Shown one piece after another: positions 53,412-62,077 of a stretch of DNA of 64,000 nucleotides. The stretch comes from Gordoniibacillus chartarius (GTDB lineage Bacteria > Bacillota > Bacilli > Paenibacillales > NBRC-103111), in NCBI RefSeq assembly GCF_042432825.1, contig NZ_JBHLWN010000001.1, positions 14,295-78,294 on the forward strand. Reading direction: 5' to 3'. The position numbers were made by a program, and so were the translations under genes. The notes below the pieces were generated by a model. That model had not been told where the DNA came from, ran no database searches, and was given only the letters and a program-made list of their open reading frames with translations. Every line of letters begins with the position of its first letter. The first letter of the stretch is position 1.

Positions 53412-53738
53412 AGCGTTATTGAAATCGTAGGAGCAGCGTTCGTGTGAGCAGGTGCCGGGACAGCAAGTCGAGCAAATGCGGCGAAATGAACCTTCAAATC
53501 CTTGCGGATCATGGAATGAAGGTTCATTCACGCGACGAATCCGTTGGATGCCGCCGGCAGTATAACCCATAGAGATTCAATCGGAAAATTGAATATGTGA
53601 ATAGAAGAACTCTATTAGACGCTAAGCCCAGCGGATGATATGTTGAATACAGTCATAAAACAAAGTATTTCTATTGGAATTAATGGAACTGATTTATCAG
53701 GTAAAACGGGTTAGCCTATTTCAAAGGAGGAGTTTCAC
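53412..53738 (+). other. 327-base non-coding gap
   Basis: No gene is supported here. The first part holds a long inverted repeat (53481-53533). From about 53575 the DNA turns A/T-rich, with repeated TTGAAT elements. One possible promoter is TTGAAT (53589-53594) with TATTAG (53613-53618), spacer 18; another is TTGAAT (53643-53648) with a poorer -10. Either could drive the acetyltransferase gene, whose AAAGGAGG lies just before 53739. Confidence 0.4.
53481..53533 (+). repeat. Long hairpin-forming inverted repeat, possible terminator
   Basis: The arms ATGAACCTTCA (53486-53496) and TGAAGGTTCAT (53517-53527) are perfectly complementary over 11 bases. An inner ATCC/GGAT stem with a TTGC loop lies inside, and an outer GCG/CGC pair may extend it. 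It lies 70-120 bases after the hydrolase gene. No T-tract follows, so it is either a weak bidirectional terminator or a protein-binding or RNA-stability element. Confidence 0.45.
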
Positions 53739-54239
53739 ATGACTGTGACGGTAACGGCCAGAGCCGAAGATGTACGAAGCGCCGACTCGCAGCAATTAAT
53801 CCGCGAGCTGAGCGAACAGCTAGGGGCGTTGTATGAGTCGGACGGCACAGCCGGTTTTCAGCCTTCGGACGTGGAAGTGCCCCGAGCCGCCTTTGTCGTG
53901 GCGCGAATCGAGGGCTTCCCGGTGGGCTGCGGCGCCTTGCGGCCGCTGAGCGAGGAATCGGTTGAGGTGAAACGAATGTACACCCGTGAAAGCTTCCGGC
54001 GTCAAGGCGTTGGCCGAGCGATACTGGCCGAACTGGAAAGGCTCGCCGGAGAGTTCGGGTACCGCAGCTTAAAGCTGCAGACCGGCCCCAAACAACCGGA
54101 AGCGGCTGCGCTCTATGAACGTGTCGGCTATTACCGGATTCCGATATTCAGCGGAACATGGGATCAGGTGCTCGCCTATCAAAAAGATTTGCCGAGCCGT
54201 CTCCACTCCAATGAGGAGAAGCTTCTGCATAATCAATAA
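53739..54239 (+). CDS. GNAT family N-acetyltransferase
   Basis: A 166-residue acetyltransferase. The acetyl-CoA-binding motif RRQGVGRAIL lies at about residues 86-95, preceded by the strand VEVKRMYT and followed by KLQTGPKQPEAAALYERVGY, the usual motif A and B arrangement. Members acetylate amines of small molecules or protein N-termini; this one looks like the single-domain group acting on small substrates. ATG 53739 has AAAGGAGG nine bases upstream. It ends 34 bases before the peptide-binding-protein gene, so it may be cotranscribed with the peptide-uptake operon. Such a pairing could acetylate or detoxify an imported peptide-like compound; this is inference. Confidence 0.88.
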   Translation: MTVTVTARAEDVRSADSQQLIRELSEQLGALYESDGTAGFQPSDVEVPRAAFVVARIEGFPVGCGALRPLSEESVEVKRMYTRESFRRQGVGRAILAELERLAGEFGYRSLKLQTGPKQPEAAALYERVGYYRIPIFSGTWDQVLAYQKDLPSRLHSNEEKLLHNQ

Positions 54240-54273
54240 CGATCCGAATGGATCATGGAAAAGGAGCAATACG

Positions 54274-55932
54274 ATGAAACTCTCATATCGCAAATCGATG
54301 TTGGCGGCCGCAGCAGGCATCTTGTTGACGTTAACGGCTTGCGGCGGTTCGCCGGCTACCCGCACTGCGGCAACCGATACGGCCAACCCTGCAGCCGAGG
54401 CCAGCAAGACGGAGCCTGCCGCTCCGAAGGAAAAAACGATTACGATCGGTATCGTTAACGCGCCTGTCACTGTGAATCAAATCAATGACCAGGGCGATTC
54501 GGCATCGGACAACGTCATCTGGCTGCTCAACGACTCGCTGCTGAATTTGAACGAAAAGTTCGAGTTCACGCCGAAGATCGCCCAATCCGTGGAAACGAAA
54601 GACAATCAGACGTTTGCAGTGAAGCTGAATCCGGCAGCCAAGTGGAACGACGGCAAGCCGTTTACGTCGGCGGATGTGGCCTTTACGTTGAAGACGGCGC
54701 TTCATCCCAAGGTGGATACGAATTTCAAATTGAATTTTATTGAAGGCTTGAATGACGCCGGTAAGCTGGACGAAGGCAAGACGGATATTAGCGGGTTGAA
54801 GATTATCGATGCCACCACGTTTGAAGTGAGGACGAAGACGCCGATCGATCCGCTCATTTTCAAAGAGCGGTTCGGTACGAAGGTGTTCTTTCTGCCGGAG
54901 CATATTTTGAAGGATGTCCCTCCCGAGCAGCTGGCGACGCACGCGTATTTCCAGAAGCCCGAGGTGACGATCGGACCTTTCAAATTTGCCTCCTTCTCGA
55001 AAGGACAGTATGCGGAGGTTGTGAGAAATCCGAACTATTTCCTGGAGCCGGCCAAGCTGGACAAAATTTTCGTCAAAGTACTGCCGGCCACAAACTTGGT
55101 CGCCCAGCTGCAGACAGGGGAAATCCATATGAACTCCGTTCCGGTCGGTCTGATCCCGATTACGGAGTATGAGAAAGTAAAAGGTTTGCCGAATGTGGAT
55201 TTGCGCTCGGGCAACCCATCCGTTCCGCCTGAGCTGTTCTTCAACACATCGAAGATTACGAACCCGAAGGTCCGGCAGGCCGTCGCCTATGCGCTGAACC
55301 GCCAGCTTATCGTCGATCAGCTGCTCAAAGGACAAGGCGAAATTATCGACGGCGGCATTCCGAGCTATCACCCTTATTACAACAAGGACATTCCCAAATA
55401 TGATTATAACCCTGAGAAAGCGAAGCAGCTGCTGAAAGAAGCGGACTGGGACTCGAGCAAGTCGATTCAATTTTTGATTCCGGTCGGCAATAAAATCCGG
55501 GAGCAGGCCGCCGACATTTTAGTTCAAAATTTGGAGGCCGTCGGTATTAAAGCTCAAGTGCAGAAATTCGATTTCGCTACGTTGATTCAAAAGGTTCGAG
55601 CGGGTGATTACGATCTGACGATCTTTACAAGAGACTTCTATATCGAGCCTAGCTCATACTTTACTTTATTTAAGAGCGACAATAGCGGTAACTTCTTAAA
55701 ATACAAAAATCCGCAAGCGGACGAGTTGATCGCGAAAGGCGAGACGGAGTCCGATCCGGCCAAACGAAAGATCATCTACAATCAGCTGCAGGAAGTGCTG
55801 CACAACGATGTTCCGCATCTGGCGGTGTACTCGGAGAAGCGTCTGCTTGCCGCAACGAAGAACGTGGTCCTTGGCAGGCCGCTGGATATCGGAACGTTTA
55901 ACAATGTGCACCTTTGGGATTTGAATAACTAA
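54274..55932 (+). CDS. Oligopeptide-type ABC transporter binding lipoprotein (family 5), standard order
   Basis: A 552-residue family 5 solute-binding protein. The lipobox Cys23 is in TLTACGG, followed by an Ala/Thr/Pro linker. The lobes occur in the usual order: the first lobe with PKIAQSVETKDNQTFAVKL and KWNDGKPFTSADVAF, the middle lobe with TGEIHMNSVPVG and PKVRQAVAYALNRQLI, then AKQLLKEADW and the last part with AADILVQNLEAVGIKAQVQ. ATG 54274 has AAAGGAGC upstream; the frame is open further upstream but without a ribosome-binding site. It delivers peptides or related compounds to the permeases encoded at 59459 and 60424. The next gene is an M20 amidohydrolase, which suggests the cargo carries an amide bond to be cleaved. 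It provides a useful internal standard for the permuted protein at 62078. Confidence 0.9.
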   Translation: MKLSYRKSMLAAAAGILLTLTACGGSPATRTAATDTANPAAEASKTEPAAPKEKTITIGIVNAPVTVNQINDQGDSASDNVIWLLNDSLLNLNEKFEFTPKIAQSVETKDNQTFAVKLNPAAKWNDGKPFTSADVAFTLKTALHPKVDTNFKLNFIEGLNDAGKLDEGKTDISGLKIIDATTFEVRTKTPIDPLIFKERFGTKVFFLPEHILKDVPPEQLATHAYFQKPEVTIGPFKFASFSKGQYAEVVRNPNYFLEPAKLDKIFVKVLPATNLVAQLQTGEIHMNSVPVGLIPITEYEKVKGLPNVDLRSGNPSVPPELFFNTSKITNPKVRQAVAYALNRQLIVDQLLKGQGEIIDGGIPSYHPYYNKDIPKYDYNPEKAKQLLKEADWDSSKSIQFLIPVGNKIREQAADILVQNLEAVGIKAQVQKFDFATLIQKVRAGDYDLTIFTRDFYIEPSSYFTLFKSDNSGNFLKYKNPQADELIAKGETESDPAKRKIIYNQLQEVLHNDVPHLAVYSEKRLLAATKNVVLGRPLDIGTFNNVHLWDLNN

Positions 55933-55970
55933 GTGGCAGCCGTTCAGACTGGCAATCGGAGGGGAAGAGT

Positions 55971-57392
55971 ATGAGCAAACGGCAGCTGGCCGAATGGCTG
56001 GACAAACATAAGACGATATATGAGGAGCTGGCATTGCAAATTTGGGACCGTCCGGAGCTCGCCTATACAGAGTCGTTCGCTTCCCGGCTGCAAGCGGCCG
56101 TATTGAGGAAAGCGGGCTTCACGGTGACGGAGGGCATCGGCGGCATTCCGACAGCGTTCATTGCGGAATACGGCAGCGGCAAGCCGGTTATCGGCATTCT
56201 TGGCGAGTATGACGCATTGCCGGGACTCTCGCAAAAAGTAAGTGCCGAGCGCGATGAAGCCGTCCCCGGCGGCCCGGGCCACGGCTGCGGACACAATCTG
56301 CTCGGTACGGCGGGGGTAGCCGCCGTTACCGCGCTGAAGCAGCGCATTGACGATGAACGGCTGCCCGGTACGATCCGGTATTACGGCTGTCCGGCGGAAG
56401 AGGTGTTATCCGGCAAAACGTTCATGGCTCGTACGGGCGTCTTCGACGATTTGGATGCTGCATTGACCTGGCATCCGGGCAGCTCCGTAACGCCGTGGGA
56501 TATACCGACTTCGGCGCTCACTTCGATTGAGTTCCATTTCCGCGGAAGGGCCGCACATGCGGGAGGCTCCCCGCATCTGGGACGAAGCGCGCTGGACGCC
56601 GTCGAGCTTACCAATGTAGGTGCCAATTATTTGCGGGAGCATGTGCCCGACGGCTCCCGCATCCACTACACGATTACGAACGGGGGAGTCGCTCCCAATA
56701 TCGTTCCCGACAAGGCCAGCGTCTGGTATTTTCTCCGCGGAGCGAATCGGGAGCATGTCGATGAACTGCTCGCCAGGCTGATCAAGATCGCTCAAGGCGG
56801 CGCGCTGATGACGGAGACGGAGGTGTCTTGGGACATTACAGCGGGTGCCTACGATCTGAACGTCAATCGGACGCTGAACCGGCTTCTGGCGGATCAGCAT
56901 GCGGTGGCGGGGCCGCTTGAGTTTACGGAAGAGGACCTGAAGCTCGCGAAAGCTTTAGCCGATACTTTGGACGAACAAGCACAGCTGGCCGCCGTGAAGC
57001 GCAAACAGGAGCTCGGCTTAAGCGGGGATGAGCTATTGCCGACCGGCTTGCATACTTACGAGCCGGCAGGCCGACCCGCCGGCGGAGGCTCGACGGATGT
57101 AGGAGACGTGTCCTGGATCACTCCGGTTGGCCAAATCATGACGACATGCGCTCCGTTCGGCGTGCAAGTGCACACTTGGCAAGCTACGGCTTCGTTCGGT
57201 TCGCCGATCGGATTGAAGGGCATGCAGCATGCAGCAAAGCTGCTCGCGCTGTCGGTTTACGAACTGCTAACCGACGGAGGAAGCGCGCTTCAGCAAGCAA
57301 GATCGGAATTTGAACGCACGACCCGGGGAAAGGCGTATACGGCGGCCATCCCTGCGGAGATACAGGCTCCGGTCGGAGCTATTCCGGTTTAG
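55971..57392 (+). CDS. M20 family metallo-amidohydrolase, AbgB-like
   Basis: A 473-residue M20 peptidase/amidohydrolase. The metal site includes His104 and the GCGHN motif (Cys106, His108), and the PAEEVLSGK motif supplies the catalytic and metal-binding glutamates. The dimerisation domain inserts at about 185-305 (SIEFHFRGRAAHAGGSPHLGRSALDAVEL). GGSTDVGDVSW near 370 is typical of the p-aminobenzoyl-glutamate hydrolase (AbgB) branch. It hydrolyses an amide, releasing an amino acid, in the cytoplasm after uptake by the neighbouring Dpp-like transporter. ATG 55971 follows GGAGGGGAAG. The exact substrate is unknown. Confidence 0.9.
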   Translation: MSKRQLAEWLDKHKTIYEELALQIWDRPELAYTESFASRLQAAVLRKAGFTVTEGIGGIPTAFIAEYGSGKPVIGILGEYDALPGLSQKVSAERDEAVPGGPGHGCGHNLLGTAGVAAVTALKQRIDDERLPGTIRYYGCPAEEVLSGKTFMARTGVFDDLDAALTWHPGSSVTPWDIPTSALTSIEFHFRGRAAHAGGSPHLGRSALDAVELTNVGANYLREHVPDGSRIHYTITNGGVAPNIVPDKASVWYFLRGANREHVDELLARLIKIAQGGALMTETEVSWDITAGAYDLNVNRTLNRLLADQHAVAGPLEFTEEDLKLAKALADTLDEQAQLAAVKRKQELGLSGDELLPTGLHTYEPAGRPAGGGSTDVGDVSWITPVGQIMTTCAPFGVQVHTWQATASFGSPIGLKGMQHAAKLLALSVYELLTDGGSALQQARSEFERTTRGKAYTAAIPAEIQAPVGAIPV

Positions 57393-57405
57393 GGAGGGAT
57401 CGTCG

Positions 57406-58428
57406 GTGAGTGCGGAGCCATTATTGGACGTAAGATCGCTGCGAACGTCGTTTCGAACGGATCAAGGAGAGTTCGTCGCGGTAGACGATGTCAGCTTTCG
57501 ATTGAACGCCGGCGAAACGCTAGCTATCGTCGGTGAATCGGGCTGCGGCAAAAGCGTGACGTCGCTGTCGATCATGGGGCTTCTCGGCGGCGGTGGCGGA
57601 CATATCGATCAAGGTGAAATCGTATTTGACGGCTTCGATTTAACGAAATTATCCGAACGCGAGCTCCGGCGCATCCGGGGGAACGAAATCGCGATGATCT
57701 TTCAGGACCCGATGAGTTCGCTCAATCCGGTGCTCACATCCGGCAACCAGCTGCTGGAATCGATACGAAGGCAGTCCGGGGTTTCACGCAAGGAAGCGAG
57801 GGAACGCGCCGTCGAAATGCTCGGCAAGGTCGGATTACCCCGCGCCAAGGAGCTGATGGACGTATATCCGCATACGCTCTCCGGCGGAATGCGGCAGCGC
57901 CTCATGATCGCGATGGCGTTGTCGTGCAGGCCTAAGCTGCTCATTGCGGATGAGCCGACGACGGCGCTGGATGTCACGATCCAAGCGCAGATTCTCGAAT
58001 TGATGAAGGAGCTCCGCAAGGAAACCGGCACATCGATCTTGCTGATTACTCATGATTTCGGGGTGGTGGCGGAGATGGCGGATCAAGTTGCCGTCATGTA
58101 TGCGGGGCAGATCGTGGAAGCGGGCGACGTATTTACGTTGTTCCGCGAGCCTTTGCATCCGTACACGAGAGGGCTGCTTGGCTCAATCCCACATTTGGAG
58201 CTGGGAGAAGAGCGGCTGACCGCTATTCCGGGTTCCGTCCCTTCGGTTCAAAGCATGCCGGCGGGCTGCAGATTCCATACCCGATGCGAATGGGCGACCG
58301 AACGGTGCATGCTTGAACGGCCCGAATTGGAGCCCGCCGGCACGGGACATCTGGTGCGATGCTGGGAACGCAGCCGTTTTGCAGCCGGGCAAGTCCTTAT
58401 CCCCGAGCCGGAGGAGGTCGGCGTATGA
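57406..58428 (+). CDS. Peptide ABC transporter ATP-binding protein, DppD/OppD type
   Basis: A 340-residue ATPase from GTG 57406 (GGGAGGGA upstream); the frame is open further back into the M20 gene but that part is shared. Walker A GESGCGKS (about 43-50), MIFQDPMSSLNPV Q-loop, signature LSGGMRQRLMIAMALS, Walker B LLIADEPTTALDVT. The C-terminal oligopeptide-specific domain has CRFHTRCEWATERC, with cysteines that bind an iron-sulphur cluster in relatives. It pairs with the DppF-type ATPase whose ATG overlaps its stop. Confidence 0.93.
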   Translation: MSAEPLLDVRSLRTSFRTDQGEFVAVDDVSFRLNAGETLAIVGESGCGKSVTSLSIMGLLGGGGGHIDQGEIVFDGFDLTKLSERELRRIRGNEIAMIFQDPMSSLNPVLTSGNQLLESIRRQSGVSRKEARERAVEMLGKVGLPRAKELMDVYPHTLSGGMRQRLMIAMALSCRPKLLIADEPTTALDVTIQAQILELMKELRKETGTSILLITHDFGVVAEMADQVAVMYAGQIVEAGDVFTLFREPLHPYTRGLLGSIPHLELGEERLTAIPGSVPSVQSMPAGCRFHTRCEWATERCMLERPELEPAGTGHLVRCWERSRFAAGQVLIPEPEEVGV

Positions 58429-59429
58429 GAAACAGTCCGAATCTCTCCGCACGGCTGCAGGAGCTTGCTCCGCTGCTGCAAATCGAGCGGTTGAAAGTTT
58501 ACTTCTCGATCCGGAAAGGGATTTTCTCGCGGATTGCGGGTCATGTGAGGGCGGTTGACGATATTAGCCTGGACATCTTCGAAGGAGAGACGCTCGGGCT
58601 CGTTGGGGAGTCGGGCTGCGGAAAATCGACGATCGGAAGAGCGATCGTTCGTCTGGAGGAGCCGCAGGAGGGACGGATCGTATTCCGGAACGCGGATATT
58701 ACGCATCGGTCGCTGCGGCAGCTGAAGCCGCTCCGGACAAAGCTGCAAATGATTTTTCAGGACCCGTATTCGTCTCTGAATCCGCGCAAACGGATCTATG
58801 ACATCCTGGCGGAGCCGCTTGCCGCGCATCGCATCGCCGCCAAGGCCGACTTGCAGCGGAGGGTGAACCGCCTGCTCGACATGGTCGGGCTTCCGTCTGC
58901 CTATCAGAACCGTTATCCTCACGAGCTATCGGGCGGACAGCGGCAAAGAATCGGCATTGCCAGAGCGATTTCGCTGGAACCGAGCTTGATCGTATGCGAC
59001 GAACCGGTTTCGGCTCTCGACGTCTCCATTCAGGCGCAAATTTTGAATCTGCTGTCCGATCTGCAGAAGGAACTGAAGCTGACTTACGTCTTTATTGCGC
59101 ACGGAATCGGCGCCGTCAACTATATCAGCACGCGCATTGCGGTGATGTATTTGGGGAAAATCGTGGAGGTTGGAAGCCGGGATGAGTTATTCCGGAACCC
59201 CAAGCACCCGTATACGAAAATATTGCTGGATGCCTACCCGGCTCCGGACCCGACGAAACGCAGCAAGCAGCGCATCATCGTGGAAGGCGACGTGCCGAAT
59301 TCGGCCAATCCGCCGCAAGGCTGCCGGTTTCATACCCGCTGTCCTTACGTTCAGGAGCGATGCCGCCGGGAGGAGCCTCAGCTGGGGAACAGCGGACACG
59401 CTGCAGCCTGTCATTTTCCGCTGGGCTGA
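58425..59429 (+). CDS. Peptide ABC transporter ATP-binding protein, DppF/OppF type
   Basis: A 334-residue ATPase starting at ATG 58425, overlapping the DppD-type stop (ATGA) with GGAGGAGG upstream. Walker A GESGCGKST, MIFQDPYSSLNPRKRI, signature LSGGQRQRIGIARAI, Walker B LIVCDEPVSALDVS. The C-terminus has CRFHTRCPYVQERCRREEP, again a possible cluster-binding Cys group. The H-loop region reads IAHGIGAV where most relatives have a V(T/S)HD/IAHDL stretch: the His is kept but the Asp is Gly. It energises import with the DppD-type subunit. Confidence 0.92.
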   Translation: MRNSPNLSARLQELAPLLQIERLKVYFSIRKGIFSRIAGHVRAVDDISLDIFEGETLGLVGESGCGKSTIGRAIVRLEEPQEGRIVFRNADITHRSLRQLKPLRTKLQMIFQDPYSSLNPRKRIYDILAEPLAAHRIAAKADLQRRVNRLLDMVGLPSAYQNRYPHELSGGQRQRIGIARAISLEPSLIVCDEPVSALDVSIQAQILNLLSDLQKELKLTYVFIAHGIGAVNYISTRIAVMYLGKIVEVGSRDELFRNPKHPYTKILLDAYPAPDPTKRSKQRIIVEGDVPNSANPPQGCRFHTRCPYVQERCRREEPQLGNSGHAAACHFPLG

Positions 59430-59458
59430 ACGAGGGTCTGTGAAAGGAGGGATGCTTC

Positions 59459-60409
59459 ATTTTTCACTATATCGTCAGACGTGTTCTCATTTCGATTCCT
59501 GTGCTGCTCGGCATTACCATCCTTAACTTCGCGATTATCAAGTTTGCCCCTGGCAATCCTGTCGATATGTTTATCGATCCGAACACGCCAAAGGAGATGC
59601 TCGACTTAAGAAAAGAGCTTCTGGGGCTTAACGATCCGCTGCCTATTCAATATGTAAAATGGCTGTCCCTGCTGTTTCAAGGCGAAATGGGCTATTCGTT
59701 CAGCTCCTATACTCCGGTCGCGAAGCTGATCGGCGAGCGGCTTGGCCCCACGCTGCTCTTGGCTGGATCGGCTCTATTGGTGGGTATGCTGATTGCGATA
59801 CCGGCAGGGGTAATCAGTGCGCTCAAGCAAAATACGAAATTCGATTATTTGGTGACGGCATTCTCGTTCATTGGAATTTCGATACCGCAGTTTTTTCTGG
59901 GGCTCGGGCTCATTTATGTGTTTGCCGTACATCTTAAGCTGCTGCCGACGGGAGGCATGTTCACGTTAGGCGGAGCCGGCGGGGCGTGGGACAGCATCAG
60001 CCATATGATACTGCCTGTATTCGTGCTGGGGATTGTCATTGCCGGGAAGAAGGTACGCTACGTTCGTGCGGCTATGCTGGACGTGCTGAACCAGGATTAT
60101 TTGCGTACGGCTCATGCGAAAGGGCTGCATCCGTTTCTCGTGACGAACAAGCACGCCCTGCGCAATGCGATGCTTCCGATCATTACGGTCGTCGGATTTG
60201 AAATTCCGCTGCTTCTGGGCGGCAGCATCTTGATTGAACAAATTTTCCAATGGCCCGGGATCGGCCAGCTGACGTATATGTCGATTCTGTCGAGAGATTA
60301 TCCGACCTTAATGGGCTTGAATCTGATCGCCGCCCTGATCGTGCTCGGAACGAATTTGTTAACGGATATCGCCTATTCCGCTGCCGATCCGCGCATTACA
60401 TATCATTAA
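59459..60409 (+). CDS. Peptide ABC transporter permease, DppB type, probable ATT start
   Basis: About 316 residues. The family's conserved N-terminus, (M)FHYIVRRVLISIPVLLGIT, is encoded from 59459, where the first codon is ATT, preceded by AAAGGAGGG with 8 bases between GGAGG and ATT. The nearest standard start, GTG 59501, would remove half of the first membrane segment and has no ribosome-binding site. ATT is a rare but real start codon (known for infC), and a G-to-T change from ATG would explain it; a sequencing error is the alternative. The protein has six membrane segments and the EAA-like loop (LNQDYLRTAHAKGLHPFLVTNKHALRNA). Partner of the DppC-type permease downstream. Confidence 0.85.
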   Translation: MFHYIVRRVLISIPVLLGITILNFAIIKFAPGNPVDMFIDPNTPKEMLDLRKELLGLNDPLPIQYVKWLSLLFQGEMGYSFSSYTPVAKLIGERLGPTLLLAGSALLVGMLIAIPAGVISALKQNTKFDYLVTAFSFIGISIPQFFLGLGLIYVFAVHLKLLPTGGMFTLGGAGGAWDSISHMILPVFVLGIVIAGKKVRYVRAAMLDVLNQDYLRTAHAKGLHPFLVTNKHALRNAMLPIITVVGFEIPLLLGGSILIEQIFQWPGIGQLTYMSILSRDYPTLMGLNLIAALIVLGTNLLTDIAYSAADPRITYH

Positions 60410-60423
60410 GCGAGGTGACTGAC

Positions 60424-61341
60424 TTGGCGCTGCCGGAATATTCCTTGTACGAAGGCGAACAACTGCGGCCGGCTTCGCGGATCGGCGCAGCGGAGTATGC
60501 CTCTTCCTCGATAGCGCTTCAAGTATGGGGACGGTTTGTCAAGCATAAGCTGGCTGTGGCAGGCTTGGCGGGCATCGTCCTGCTCGTGCTGACGGCCGTG
60601 TTTGCTCCGCTTTTTGCTCCGAACGATCCGAAGCAGGTTACCGGAGCCTTCTCCGCCGCACCTTCCGCCGCTCATTGGCTGGGAACCGATCAGGTCGGAC
60701 GCGACGTATGGAGCCGCTTAATTTACGCCTCCCGGGTATCGCTGATTGTCGGTTTTTCAACAGTAGCCCTCTATGTGACGGCCGGTACGCTGATCGGCAT
60801 ATTGTCGGCTTACCTGGGCGGATGGTTCGACATGCTGACGATGAGAATTACGGATATGTTTATGGCATTTCCATTCCTCATGGTCACGCTGGTGATCGTC
60901 AGCGTCATAGGCTCATCGATGTCTACGATCGTATTCGTCCTCGCGTTGTTTTCATGGCCGGCGGTTGCCCGACTTGTCCGAAGCACGGTGCTGGCCATTC
61001 GGCAGAGCGATTACGTGAAGGCGGGAATCGCACTGGGCTTCAGTACGCCTAGAATATTGTTTCAGCACATTTTGCCGAACGCGGTCGGACCGATTATCGT
61101 CAATGCGACATTCGGCATCGCTTCGGCGATATTGAGCGAAGCCGGATTAAGCTTTCTGGGGATGGGGGTGCAGCCGCCTGCAGCCAGTTGGGGGAATATG
61201 CTCTCCGACGCCCAATCTTTGACCGTCCTGACCGATCAGCCGTGGCTGTGGCTCCCTCCGGGGTTAATGATATTGCTGACCGTATTGTCCATCAACTTCG
61301 TCGGGGACGGATTGCGCGACGCATTGGATTCGCGGCAATAG
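60424..61341 (+). CDS. Peptide ABC transporter permease, DppC type
   Basis: A 305-residue permease from TTG 60424, five bases after GAGGTGA; the frame is open further upstream through the DppB-type end. The N-terminal tail and first segment (KHKLAVAGLAGIVLLVLTAVFAPLFAP) and the LGTDQVGRDVWSRLIYASRVSL signature are typical of DppC/OppC. The EAA-like loop is DYVKAGIALGFSTPRILFQHILPN. It ends with LSINFVGDGLRDALDSRQ, the usual family end. It closes the peptide-uptake operon ahead of a terminator. Confidence 0.92.
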   Translation: MALPEYSLYEGEQLRPASRIGAAEYASSSIALQVWGRFVKHKLAVAGLAGIVLLVLTAVFAPLFAPNDPKQVTGAFSAAPSAAHWLGTDQVGRDVWSRLIYASRVSLIVGFSTVALYVTAGTLIGILSAYLGGWFDMLTMRITDMFMAFPFLMVTLVIVSVIGSSMSTIVFVLALFSWPAVARLVRSTVLAIRQSDYVKAGIALGFSTPRILFQHILPNAVGPIIVNATFGIASAILSEAGLSFLGMGVQPPAASWGNMLSDAQSLTVLTDQPWLWLPPGLMILLTVLSINFVGDGLRDALDSRQ

Positions 61342-61373
61342 GAGCGGAAAGCGACGAACGATAGCCAGACGAT

Positions 61374-61409
61374 GACCGCCGTCCGTCATAGAACGGTGGT
61401 CTTTCGTTT
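61374..61409 (+). terminator. Rho-independent terminator of the peptide-uptake operon
   Basis: The arms GACCGCCGT (61374-61382) and ACGGTGGTC (61393-61401) pair over nine positions with one G-T pair around a ten-base loop, followed by TTTCGTTT. It lies 33 bases after the DppC-type stop. The rest of the gap to 61517 holds nothing else recognisable. Confidence 0.82.
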
Positions 61410-61517
61410 CAGCGAATTCGGAGCACGGACGATGCGGATGAAGCCGATGAATCGTTCAAGCGGGTCACGACCTTTACTCAGCATTTCATTCATTATGTAT
61501 GGGCCTAACGTATTGCG

Positions 61518-61979
61518 TCAACTGCGGACCAGCGGCTCGATGAGGTATACCGATCTGCCTTCGGCAGTAAGTGCCGGTTCACTGCGAACGAGCCATCCGG
61601 AAGACAGTACTGCGGTCAACCGTCCATATTCCTCCTCGGTCAGCGCTGCGACGATCGATTCGTTGCCCGGCTCTGCTTGCAGCACGGCTTCTTGTCCCAA
61701 GGCAAGCTGAATCCATGAGGCAATGCCGCGAAGCGTATTGTATTTAATCCGGTAGCCCCTATGTAAAGCCTGCTCGAATGCAGCCGGGTCTTCGGCATGC
61801 AATTCGGTTAGCCGGGTATAATCGAACTTGAACTTGCTTTCGTCTGCCGGAAGCGTGCCTGTGCGTACCCGGTGCAGAAGCTCCTCGCCAGACGGCACTA
61901 TGGATTTCGCCGACTCCAGGATCAGCGCGTCCCATTGTGATAATTTGATCGGGTTTGCTGCAGAATCCGTCTTGGACAT
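61518..61979 (-). CDS. Hypothetical protein, unknown family
   Basis: A 153-residue soluble protein on the minus strand, starting at ATG 61979 with GGAG nine bases upstream. It has no signal peptide, membrane segment or recognised motif. The middle reads HRGYRIKYNTLRGIASWIQL and an acidic region follows; the C-terminus has LTEEEYGRLTAVLSSGWLVRS, the style of a small winged-helix-like or adaptor domain, but this is not secure. It faces the peptide-uptake operon tail-to-tail. A terminator separates it from the upstream minus-strand binding-protein gene, so it probably has its own promoter, for which only weak matches were seen around 62000-62035. Function unknown. Confidence 0.7.
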   Translation of the reverse strand: MSKTDSAANPIKLSQWDALILESAKSIVPSGEELLHRVRTGTLPADESKFKFDYTRLTELHAEDPAAFEQALHRGYRIKYNTLRGIASWIQLALGQEAVLQAEPGNESIVAALTEEEYGRLTAVLSSGWLVRSEPALTAEGRSVYLIEPLVRS

Positions 61980-62030
61980 GGAAGAACACTCCGTTTCAGC
62001 GTATGGTATAGTCTGTTATGGAAGAAAACA

Positions 62031-62067
62031 AAACCGCCCCGACCGCAGCTGCGGTGCGGGGCGGTTT
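62031..62067 (-). terminator. Strong hairpin terminator downstream of the permuted binding-protein gene
   Basis: Bases 62031-62047 and 62050-62067 pair almost completely (AAACCGCCCCG with CGGGGCGGTTT, and ACCGCA with TGCGGT, one bulged G). Read on the minus strand it ends in TTTTGTTTTC, a good U-tract, ten bases after the stop of the 62078 gene. On the plus strand it is followed by TTTAATTAG, so some activity is possible in both directions. Confidence 0.88.
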
Positions 62068-62077
62068 AATTAGGAGG

